Part shown: positions 1 to 6,164 of the stretch, one piece after another
Layout: each line of letters opens with the position of its first letter
Position numbering within the stretch: position 1 is the stretch's first letter
NCBI GenBank assembly: GCA_007136565.1
Contig: SLGS01000116.1
Span: 1 to 10,727 of the forward strand
Length of the DNA stretch: 10,727 nucleotides
Reading direction: 5' to 3'
Origin: Clostridia bacterium
Lineage (GTDB): Bacteria; Bacillota; Sulfobacillia; SLMV01
The notes under the pieces: generated by a model
Database searches by the model: none
The model's input: only the letters and a program-made list of their open reading frames with translations
What the model was told of the DNA's origin: nothing
Program-made: the position numbers and the translations under genes

Positions 1-235
1 GCATCAAAGGTGCCTTTGCAATTTCCATAAGCCGGGGAACACCCCCGAAGTGATCCCAATGGGCGTGTGTGAGGATGATCGCAACTATATCCCACCCCGA
101 TATCAGCTCTTCCAGGGCGGGCTCGGGTGCCCCGGGATCGACTACGACGGCTTGCCCGGTATCGGTATCCCCCAGCAAATAGCAATTGGTCTCCAGGGGG
201 CCCAGGGTGGTCTGTTCCATCCGCAGTTCGGACAT
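1..235 (-). CDS. MBL-fold metallo-hydrolase (glyoxalase II-like), 3' end cut by window edge
   Basis: The N-terminal 78 residues of a metallo-beta-lactamase-fold hydrolase are visible; the rest lies beyond the left edge. The start is ATG at 235-233, preceded on the minus strand by GGAGGG (248-243) with 7-nt spacing. The protein opens with an N-terminal strand pair containing the family's usual TNCYLL stretch (residues 16-21). A VVVDPGAP segment follows at about 30-37, then the zinc-binding signature T-H-A-H-W-D-H (H57, H59, D61, H62). In this fold those residues bind a dinuclear Zn (or Fe) centre. Short single-domain relatives are usually annotated as hydroxyacylglutathione hydrolase or generic MBL hydrolase acting on thioesters. 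The substrate cannot be decided from this part. It is divergent from the TIGR04076-ferredoxin gene. The family call is secure; the function is open. Confidence 0.9.
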   Translation of the reverse strand, partial: MSELRMEQTTLGPLETNCYLLGDTDTGQAVVVDPGAPEPALEELISGWDIVAIILTHAHWDHFGGVPRLMEIAKAPLM

Positions 236-251
236 GATCGCTCCCTCCATA

Positions 252-281
252 TTGGGACATCATCGATTCTAAGGATACAAT
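252..281 (+). promoter_or_regulatory. Sigma70-like promoter for the TIGR04076-ferredoxin gene
   Basis: A -35-like TTGGGA (252-257) and a -10-like TACAAT (276-281) are separated by 18 nt. This predicts a transcript start near 288 and a leader of about 36 nt before the GTG at 324, with GAGGGG (308-313) as ribosome binding site. It lies in the 88-bp divergent region. I could not identify an equally good promoter for the minus-strand MBL gene; TATCCT or TAGAAT on the minus strand around 265-280 are weak candidates. Predicted by eye only. Confidence 0.5.
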
Positions 282-323
282 GTAGCATCCGGCTACCACA
301 AACTTTCGAGGGGATGATGCGGA

Positions 324-1052
324 GTGTACGATCTCAGGGTCAGCGTCGTGGAGGTTCGAGGTTTTTGCGATCTCCCCATGAGGATCGGCGATTACTTCGA
401 GGTATCCGGGGGCAGGATATACGTTCCACCGTCGGGATACATCTGCATGTGGGCGCTAAACAGCATCATGCCCATGTTGCCCGCAAAGCAAAGGCGAATA
501 CAGGAAGAGAATGACTGGATTCCCCATACCGAGCACATGTCCTGTCCCGATCCGAACGGGATGGTTATATTCAGGGTCGAAAGGTTGCCGGGAATTGCTC
601 CGCTGCGCGCCGGATCCTCGGGTGCCGTCGACTCCCCTTCCCCCGTGGAGCCGACGACGCTGCCTCCGGCCAGAATGCTCGTGCGCGGCGCCGATTGCGA
701 TTCCTGCGGCGCGTGCGCGGTGGAGTGCATCGAAGCTTGCGGTACGGCGCGAATCGAGCCGGCCGGGGTCGGAGTAGATCCTCGGGTGTGCCGTCAATGT
801 GGGAATGCCCCCTGTGTCGCGGCCTGTCCCGAGGGTGCCCTCGGGAGGGATGTGTCCACCGGTGCCGTGACGTGGGACGGCGACCTATGTAAGAGGTGTT
901 GGACCTGTTCGTCGGCCTGTCCCTTTGAAGCCGTCCTCGGCGAGGAGTGTGGAGATTCGCCGAGGATCTGCGATTTATGCGGAGGAGAGCCTCGCTGCGT
1001 AGAGGTGTGTCCCCGGGGTGTCCTCTCTTTCGGAAGGCCCACCGCACCCTAG
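324..1052 (+). CDS. TIGR04076-family domain fused to a four-cluster [4Fe-4S] ferredoxin
   Basis: This 242-residue protein has two parts. Residues 1-88 match the small uncharacterised TIGR04076 family: opening MYDLRVSVVEV, IGDYFEV at 21-27, GGYIC-like C41, SCPDPNG at 73-79 and VIFRVER at 81-87. A Pro/Ser/Thr-rich linker follows at about 89-120. The C-terminal part carries four Cys clusters: C125/128/131/135, C156/159/164/168, C189/192/195/199 and C216/219/225/229. This is the arrangement of electron-transfer subunits such as HycB, CooF, DmsB and aldehyde:ferredoxin oxidoreductase-associated Fe-S proteins, which hold four [4Fe-4S] centres. No signal peptide or membrane segment is visible, so it is probably cytoplasmic. 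The start is GTG at 324, because the nearby ATGs (314, 317) are out of frame and TIGR04076 proteins begin at this point. An electron-transfer role is inferred; the partner is not in the window. The reading frame is continuous, so the fusion is not a frameshift artefact. Confidence 0.85.
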   Translation: MYDLRVSVVEVRGFCDLPMRIGDYFEVSGGRIYVPPSGYICMWALNSIMPMLPAKQRRIQEENDWIPHTEHMSCPDPNGMVIFRVERLPGIAPLRAGSSGAVDSPSPVEPTTLPPARMLVRGADCDSCGACAVECIEACGTARIEPAGVGVDPRVCRQCGNAPCVAACPEGALGRDVSTGAVTWDGDLCKRCWTCSSACPFEAVLGEECGDSPRICDLCGGEPRCVEVCPRGVLSFGRPTAP

Positions 1053-1170
1053 ACCCGTTAGCATGTGGGAGGGATTGGGATGATATGGGCGAAATAGTTC
1101 GTATGCCGTACTTATTCGCGCCCTTCCCGCAAGGCTCTCCCTCACCCCCATAGAACCTCGATGCCCAAAG
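1053..1170. other. Intergenic stretch, no gene supported
   Basis: This gap follows the ferredoxin fusion. It contains GGGAGGG (1067-1073) followed by a possible 22-codon open frame (1085-1153), too short to support on its own. An imperfect inverted repeat, GGGCGAAATA against TATTCGCGCCC (about 1087-1122), could be a weak terminator, but no T-tract follows. Nothing else is recognisable before the promoter at 1171. Confidence 0.3.
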
Positions 1171-1199
1171 TTGGTAACCCTCGCCATCCGGTCTATAAT
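1171..1199 (+). promoter_or_regulatory. Near-consensus sigma70 promoter for the acidic membrane protein
   Basis: TTGGTA (1171-1176) and a perfect TATAAT (1194-1199) are separated by exactly 17 nt. The predicted transcript start is near 1206, giving a leader of about 24 nt that contains GAGGAGG (1216-1222). This is the best-looking promoter in the window and points to strong, largely constitutive expression of the downstream gene. Confidence 0.7.
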
Positions 1200-1229
1200 T
1201 TGCCTATCAGGTAACGAGGAGGCCGAAAA

Positions 1230-1562
1230 ATGCTTCTGAGAAGCCCTGCAGGTGAATTAGGCGCAGGTAACAGTACTATGATAGTTGTGTTGGTCGCCGT
1301 GTTGATCGTCGCGGCCATAGGATTCGTCGTCTACTTGGGAACCGAGCACAGCGTAGCCGAGGAACTGGACGAAGAAAACGCCCTGATGTTGAACGAAGCC
1401 ACCACTGAGTGGACGGAGGCCACCGGGGAAGACATGGCCGACGTGACCATGGATGATCTCGTACCCGAGTTCGTCGACGAAGAACCGGAAGACCCCTACG
1501 AAGCCGGTCGCAGTTACGAACCCAACCCGGCGGGCGTGTGGGTGCCGCTCGGACCTCCTTGA
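1230..1562 (+). CDS. Small single-pass membrane protein with an extremely acidic domain (hypothetical)
   Basis: I do not recognise the family of this 110-residue protein. A short N-terminus with R4 precedes one hydrophobic segment at about residues 17-36 (MIVVLVAVLIVAAIGFVVYL). The remaining roughly 74 residues are strikingly acidic: about 22 Asp/Glu against a single Arg and a single His. The C-terminus is Pro/Gly-rich (NPAGVWVPLGPP). The likely topology is N-in with the acidic tail outside, though the positive-inside signal is weak. The start is the ATG at 1230 with GAGGAGG 7 nt upstream. The gene has its own near-consensus promoter and is followed by a perfect 30-bp palindrome, so it is probably a monocistronic, well-expressed unit. 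Binding of cations or a basic partner is possible, but no function can be assigned. Confidence 0.75.
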   Translation: MLLRSPAGELGAGNSTMIVVLVAVLIVAAIGFVVYLGTEHSVAEELDEENALMLNEATTEWTEATGEDMADVTMDDLVPEFVDEEPEDPYEAGRSYEPNPAGVWVPLGPP

Positions 1563-1595
1563 TTTGATATAGACGGACGAAATCCATAGGATCCC

Positions 1596-1625
1596 AGCGG
1601 GGAAGGCGGATCCGCCTTCCCCGCT
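1596..1625. terminator. Perfect 30-bp palindrome, probable transcription terminator
   Basis: Positions 1596-1625 form an uninterrupted inverted repeat centred between 1610 and 1611 (arm AGCGGGGAAGGCGGA). As RNA it would fold into a stem of about 13 bp with a tetraloop. It lies 33 bp after the acidic-protein stop and ahead of the sensor gene. The downstream sequence is only mildly T-rich (CGCTTATCTTCT), so it is not a textbook intrinsic terminator. A dyad binding site for a protein is the alternative. Confidence 0.6.
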
Positions 1626-1672
1626 CGCTTATCTTCTCCCCGGGTTTACTATCCCCTGTCGAGAGAATAATC

Positions 1673-1678
1673 TATATT
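1673..1678 (+). promoter_or_regulatory. Possible -10 element upstream of the sensor gene
   Basis: TATATT (1673-1678) resembles a -10 box and sits 4 nt before the ATG at 1683. TTTACT (1645-1650) is the nearest -35-like hexamer, but the spacing of 22 nt is too long, so the assignment is weak. If real, transcription would begin near 1685. The ATG at 1683 would then be at or before the transcript start, favouring the in-frame ATG at 1743. Confidence 0.35.
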
Positions 1679-1682
1679 AACG

Positions 1683-4600
1683 ATGGTTTCCCCCGCGCAC
1701 TCGTTGGATAGATGGGCGTTCCTGCTCGAAGGGTGGGGATCTATGTTGTCGTCGTGGATGGACAAGGGAGGCTTAAGGCTCTCGGCCGCCGTTTTCGCAC
1801 TGGCCGCGATTCCCGCCATTTATTACCTGGATGCACCCTGGCGGTTATTCGCCCCGGTACCGGTGTTGATCTTGGGCGCGCTGTCTGGGGTCGTGACCGG
1901 GCTCGCGGCAGGGCTGTGGAGCAGTGGGCTGCTTTTTTTGATCGACCATCTCTTCCCGGCGAGGAGTGTATCGGTCGAGACTGCCCTGGTATCGATAGCC
2001 TACCTCATCGTGGGATCTGTTCTCGGGACCCTCCTGGGAAATACTGGACGAAGAACTCGCGATCTCGCCTGCGACGAGGCATTCTCGGATACCATCATCG
2101 AGACCGTGGGTGCGCCGGTGGTGGTATTGGATCTGGCAGGTAACGTGGTCAGGATCAATGCGGCCCTGGAAGAACTGGCCGGGCGCCGCCGAGAAGAAGT
2201 ACTGGGGGAGAACTTCGTCTCCACCTTTGTGCCCTGCGAAGATACCGAACGGGTTGCGGAAGCCTTTCGCCATTGGCGAGAGGGAGATTACCCGGCGAGG
2301 TTCAGAAACCGTATCGTCGATGCCGCGGGCAGGCAGCGCCTCATCCAATGGCACAATACGGTTATTGCTGATGGCGACGGGGCATTTTCGCACATGATAG
2401 CCGCGGGGATAGATGTCACGGACCTCAAGCGCGCGCACGATCGGGCGCGAGAGAGCGAACTGCGCCTTCTTCGCATAACGAACAACATGTACGATGTCAT
2501 ATTCGAATCCGACCAATCCAACGTCATCCGCTACGTCAGCCCTTCGGTAAAGGCCACCCTGGGGTATGATCCCGAGCAGTTGATGGGAGAGCATTCCCTC
2601 GCCAGGGTTCATCCGGAGGATCGTCCCGGCCTGGATCGGAATTACGATCGGTTCCTGGGAGGTCTCGATACGGCCGCCTCTACCGCGGAGTTTCGCGTTC
2701 GCCACGCCGATGGACATTACCTTTGGATGGAGTCCTTCGCCAGTCGCGTCCGCGACGAGAGTGGTGAAATCATCGGCGCGATCTTCGTGCGCCGGGATAT
2801 AACCACCCGAAAGATGGCCGAACGCGAGATCGAAAACAGTTTGTCCTTGTTGAGGGCGACCCTGGAAGCCACCGCCGACGGCATTCTCGTGGTCGGCATC
2901 GACGGCTCCATCCGCGGGTACAACGAGCGTTACCGGGAGATGTGGGAGCTTCCCGAGCGGTTACTCGAGAAGGGGAGCGCCGACGAACTACTGGTTTACG
3001 TTATGGAACTATTGCACGACCCCGAAGACTTCGCAGAAGAGGTCAGGAGACTAAGGGAGCAGCCCGAGGAGATCACCCGGGACACCCTGTATTTTCGGGA
3101 TGGTAGGGTCTTCGATCGCTATTCGATGCCCCAGAAGCTTGGGGGTAAGACCGTGGGGCGGGTTTGGAGTTTTCGCGATGTAACCGAGACCCACAAAACG
3201 GCGGAGGCCCTGCGGTGGAGCGAGCGACGGCTGCGCCGAATCACCGAGAACGCCAGGGACCTCATCGCCGAACTGGATACCGAGGCAAATTTCACCTACG
3301 TCACCCCTTCCTTTCATAGGGTGCTGGGCTACGAACCCTCGGACCTTCGGGGACGCAATCTGTGGGAATTCGTCCATCCCGGGGATGCAGATCACCTGAG
3401 GGAGAACCTTATCGAGGGCGATCCCCCCGAGACCCTGGAGGTCAGATATCGCCGATCGGACGACATTTACCTCTCGTTGGAGATCAGCTTGCGTCGCCCC
3501 GAGGGGACCGAGTCGGGGTACGGTTGGATCATGGTGGGACGAGACGTGACACAAAGGCGGCGCGCGGAACGGGAGTTGGCCCTCAGCGAGGCTAGATTCA
3601 GGTTGCTCGCCGAGAATGCCCGGGATCTGATCTTCAGGATGCGGCTTCACCCCGAGCTCGACTTCGAATACGTCAGCCCCTCGGCGACGGCCATCGTAGG
3701 CTACTCTCCCGAGGAGCACTACGCTGATCCCGGGTTGGGCCTCAGGCTGGTCCACCCCGCGGACCGCGATAAGTTCGAATCCGTGGTCTCGGGGCATCAC
3801 GACTTCGACAAGCCCTTGGAACTTCGATGGATAAGCTCCGATGGAAGGATCGTCTGGGTGGAACAACAGATCGTGGGAATCCACGACGACGATGGTCGAC
3901 TGGTCGCCTTGGAGGGAATCGCCCGGGACATAACTGAACGGCGGAGGCTTGAAGAGGAGATCCGCCATCTCAGCTTTCACGACGGCCTGACCGGCCTTTA
4001 TAATCGAGCATTCTTCGAGGCGGAACTGGCCCGGTTGGATGTCGACAGGAACTTGCCCATCAGCCTGCTAATGGCCGACCTGGACGGGCTAAAACTCATA
4101 AACGATGCCTTCGGGCACGAGGCGGGTGACGATTTCCTCAAGGCTGCGGCCGAGATCCTGCGCATCCACCTGAGGGCGGACGACATATTGGCTCGCTGGG
4201 GAGGGGATGAGTTCGCAGCCGTCCTCCCCGGAACGGACGGTGAACAGGCCGGCGAGATAGCCGATAGGCTGAGCGCCGCTTTCGACGCCGCGGACCTCGC
4301 ACCCGTGGCGGTTAGCGTTTCCCTGGGGATCGGGACCAAGCGGGATTCGATGACCGATGTCGGAGACGTCCTGCGCCTTGCGGAGGAGCGGATGTACAGG
4401 TCCAAGCTCCGTCGCAGCCGCAGCCTTCGGCATGCTCTAATCTCGTCCCTTCGCAATTCCCTCAAGGAAACCGAGGTCGAGACGCAAGAGCACCTACAGC
4501 GAGTTGAGGATCTCGCCCTCAAGCTGGGCAGGCACATGGGGCTCTCTCCCGATCGGTTGGACGAGTTGGCCCTACTGGCCGGTCTTCACGACATAGGAAA

Positions 4601-4979
4601 GATCGCGCTCAACACGGATCTCCTTCTCAAGTCCGGCCCCCTGGATAAAGAGGAGTGGGAACGGGTCCAAAGGCATCCGGAGACCGGATACAGGATAGCC
4701 CAGTCTTCACCCGATTTGGCGATAATCGCGGAGGGGATCCTGGGTCATCACGAGAGGTGGGATGGCGGTGGATACCCGCAGGGAATATCCGGAGAGGAGA
4801 TTCCCCTCACAGCCAGGATCGTCGCCGTCGCGGACGCGTATGACATCATGACCTCGGGCCGACCTTACCGGGAGGCCATAAGCCGCGAGAAGGCGCTGGC
4901 GGAGATCGAACGCTGCAGCGGGACGCAGTTCGATCCGAAGGTCGCCCACCTGTTCACCCAGCTGATGAGGCGGAGCTAG
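1683..4979 (+). CDS. Membrane sensor with five PAS domains, GGDEF and HD-GYP (c-di-GMP synthesis and hydrolysis)
   Basis: This 1098-residue c-di-GMP enzyme has three or more membrane segments at about residues 30-120. Five PAS domains follow at about 133-250, 255-380, 386-505, 512-630 and 634-760. The GGDEF domain spans about 762-918: DGLTGLYNR, then LMADLDG, with GGDEF intact at 840-844. An RxxD product-inhibition site (RADD, 831-834) sits exactly five residues before it. The HD-GYP domain spans about 930-1095, with H969-D970 in HDIGK and HHExxDGxGYP at 1022-1032. Both catalytic signatures are complete, so by family knowledge it could make c-di-GMP from GTP and hydrolyse it; which activity dominates is unknown. 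PAS 2, 4 and 5 look most alike. The start is uncertain. ATG 1683 has no Shine-Dalgarno, whereas in-frame ATG 1743 follows GGTGGGG and still keeps all membrane segments. The 3' end overlaps the convergent cyclase by 26 bp. Confidence 0.93.
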   Translation: MVSPAHSLDRWAFLLEGWGSMLSSWMDKGGLRLSAAVFALAAIPAIYYLDAPWRLFAPVPVLILGALSGVVTGLAAGLWSSGLLFLIDHLFPARSVSVETALVSIAYLIVGSVLGTLLGNTGRRTRDLACDEAFSDTIIETVGAPVVVLDLAGNVVRINAALEELAGRRREEVLGENFVSTFVPCEDTERVAEAFRHWREGDYPARFRNRIVDAAGRQRLIQWHNTVIADGDGAFSHMIAAGIDVTDLKRAHDRARESELRLLRITNNMYDVIFESDQSNVIRYVSPSVKATLGYDPEQLMGEHSLARVHPEDRPGLDRNYDRFLGGLDTAASTAEFRVRHADGHYLWMESFASRVRDESGEIIGAIFVRRDITTRKMAEREIENSLSLLRATLEATADGILVVGIDGSIRGYNERYREMWELPERLLEKGSADELLVYVMELLHDPEDFAEEVRRLREQPEEITRDTLYFRDGRVFDRYSMPQKLGGKTVGRVWSFRDVTETHKTAEALRWSERRLRRITENARDLIAELDTEANFTYVTPSFHRVLGYEPSDLRGRNLWEFVHPGDADHLRENLIEGDPPETLEVRYRRSDDIYLSLEISLRRPEGTESGYGWIMVGRDVTQRRRAERELALSEARFRLLAENARDLIFRMRLHPELDFEYVSPSATAIVGYSPEEHYADPGLGLRLVHPADRDKFESVVSGHHDFDKPLELRWISSDGRIVWVEQQIVGIHDDDGRLVALEGIARDITERRRLEEEIRHLSFHDGLTGLYNRAFFEAELARLDVDRNLPISLLMADLDGLKLINDAFGHEAGDDFLKAAAEILRIHLRADDILARWGGDEFAAVLPGTDGEQAGEIADRLSAAFDAADLAPVAVSVSLGIGTKRDSMTDVGDVLRLAEERMYRSKLRRSRSLRHALISSLRNSLKETEVETQEHLQRVEDLALKLGRHMGLSPDRLDELALLAGLHDIGKIALNTDLLLKSGPLDKEEWERVQRHPETGYRIAQSSPDLAIIAEGILGHHERWDGGGYPQGISGEEIPLTARIVAVADAYDIMTSGRPYREAISREKALAEIERCSGTQFDPKVAHLFTQLMRRS

Positions 4980-6021
4980 CGTTCTTGGCGGACATCTTTT
5001 TCCTGTACACGAGGTGATCGGCCGTGTTGAGGATCTCCGCGGCACTGCGCCCGTGGAGGGGATACTCGGCCACTCCGATGCTCATTCTAATCGGGATTTC
5101 GATATCCCTTTCGCGCAGGGGCTCTTCGCGCAGGCGACGGGAAATCCTGGCGGCTGCCTCCTGGGCATCGATGAGGTTGGCCCCGGGCATCAGCAGGACG
5201 AACTCGTCGCCGCCGTACCTCGCCAGGTCCTCACCGCGGCGCACGACCTCGATGAGAACGCGACCGAGGTGCTTCAAGAACCGATCGCCGGCGGCGTGAC
5301 CGAACCGATCATTGATGCGCTTCAGCCCGTCGACGTCCATGAACAACAGTGCGAAGTTCCCCCCGTATCGGCGACGGCGAGCTATCTCCTGTTCCATGCG
5401 AACGGTCAGGTACCGTCGGTTGAGCAAACCGGTAAGCGGATCTGTGACCGCGGAGGTCTTGGCGGACTCCCTCGTCCTTCGCTCCATCTCGGCCAGAGCG
5501 GCCAACATCAACCCGAGCAAAAGCAGGGTGCTCGCCCGCCCGGCGGTTACGACCGTCGCTTCGGATATCACCGGTGCCGAGGGCATGAGTCCCATGGCGA
5601 TGATGCCGGCGAGACTGAAAAGGGTTCCCAGGATGGCACCGGCGGGCCCGTGACTCATGGTTACGCCTATTATGAAGACCCCCGTGCCCGGGAGCAGGGG
5701 GCTGGCTTCCCCGCCCGTGTGGGCGATGAAGGCGAAGACCAGTGCGAAGTCGAGGTATTCGAGGGGAAGCGGCATCCTCTCGGCCCTCAGCCAGCTCAGC
5801 CTGGCCAAGGAGAAGAGCATACCGATGCCGCCCAGGACAAGCATTCGGACGGGTGTAACGCCCAGGGAGTCGGCTCCGGCGGCCATAACCGCCGAGGCCA
5901 CGAGGACGAAAAGGACCCTGGCCACGCCCAAGACCCCGTCGGAAAATACCCGGCGACGGATCTCGAGACGTTCCGGAGTATCCCCATATTGGTCTTTGCC
6001 CGGGCGAAACGATTGATCCAT
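4954..6021 (-). CDS. Membrane-bound GGDEF diguanylate cyclase
   Basis: This 355-residue protein probably makes c-di-GMP from two GTP at the inner face of the membrane. Residues 1-25 are polar. Five or six hydrophobic segments follow at about 31-49, 60-78, 87-101, 111-122, 127-146 and 162-178, an integral-membrane sensor module of unassigned type. The GGDEF domain spans about 192-342: DPLTGLLNRR at 194-203, metal-binding D229 in MDVDG, N237, and GGDEF at 270-274. The inhibition-site position reads RRGE (261-264) in place of RxxD, so feedback by c-di-GMP may be weakened. The start is ATG 6021, because GGTGGAGG lies 8 nt upstream of it. The open frame extends further to 6267, but that part would overlap argS and lacks a ribosome site. 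There is no EAL or HD-GYP domain. It is convergent with the large sensor (26-bp overlap) and divergent from argS. Confidence 0.9.
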   Translation of the reverse strand: MDQSFRPGKDQYGDTPERLEIRRRVFSDGVLGVARVLFVLVASAVMAAGADSLGVTPVRMLVLGGIGMLFSLARLSWLRAERMPLPLEYLDFALVFAFIAHTGGEASPLLPGTGVFIIGVTMSHGPAGAILGTLFSLAGIIAMGLMPSAPVISEATVVTAGRASTLLLLGLMLAALAEMERRTRESAKTSAVTDPLTGLLNRRYLTVRMEQEIARRRRYGGNFALLFMDVDGLKRINDRFGHAAGDRFLKHLGRVLIEVVRRGEDLARYGGDEFVLLMPGANLIDAQEAAARISRRLREEPLRERDIEIPIRMSIGVAEYPLHGRSAAEILNTADHLVYRKKMSAKNASSASSAG

Positions 6022-6086
6022 GATTACGGCCTCCACCATGGCATATTCGCCCGTGGACGCGGGTTTCCTGCCGCATCCATGCCGCC

Positions 6087-6116
6087 ATGACCACGCTCGG
6101 GTGGCTCTGATATAAT
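6087..6116 (+). promoter_or_regulatory. Sigma70-like promoter for argS
   Basis: ATGACC (6087-6092) and a perfect TATAAT (6111-6116) are separated by 18 nt. The predicted transcript start is near 6123. This places the ATG at 6120 at or before the transcript start and supports the TTG at 6165 as the true argS start, with a leader of about 42 nt. That leader is too short for a T-box or similar amino-acid riboswitch, and I see none. Confidence 0.6.
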
Positions 6117-6164
6117 CACATGTTGAGGCTACCGGTTTCATCGACCGGGAGAAGGGGTGCGACT

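Noticed and set aside
50..514. Plus-strand open frame of 154 codons across the left-edge genes.
   Set aside because: It is antisense to the MBL hydrolase and out of frame with the TIGR04076 domain; no motif is visible.
1085..1153. Possible 22-codon open frame behind GGGAGGG (1067-1073).
   Set aside because: Spacing to the ATG at 1085 is long (11 nt), the nearer ATG at 1080 stops after five codons, and the peptide has no recognisable feature. Chance is the simpler explanation.
1845..2717. Long minus-strand open frame of 290 codons opposite the PAS region.
   Set aside because: Lies wholly inside the well-supported sensor gene; the translation has no domain signature. Long antisense frames are expected from GC-rich codon bias.
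3051..3980. Minus-strand open frame of 309 codons opposite PAS 3-5.
   Set aside because: No recognisable motif, and it is a shadow of the sensor gene in a GC-rich sequence.
5014..6090. Plus-strand open frame of 358 codons opposite the small cyclase.
   Set aside because: The opposite strand encodes a clear GGDEF protein with ribosome site; this frame yields a low-complexity Gly/Gln/His-rich translation without a domain.
6123..6164. T-box or other aminoacyl-tRNA-responsive leader before argS.
   Set aside because: The predicted leader is only about 42 nt and contains no specifier-loop-like or antiterminator structure.
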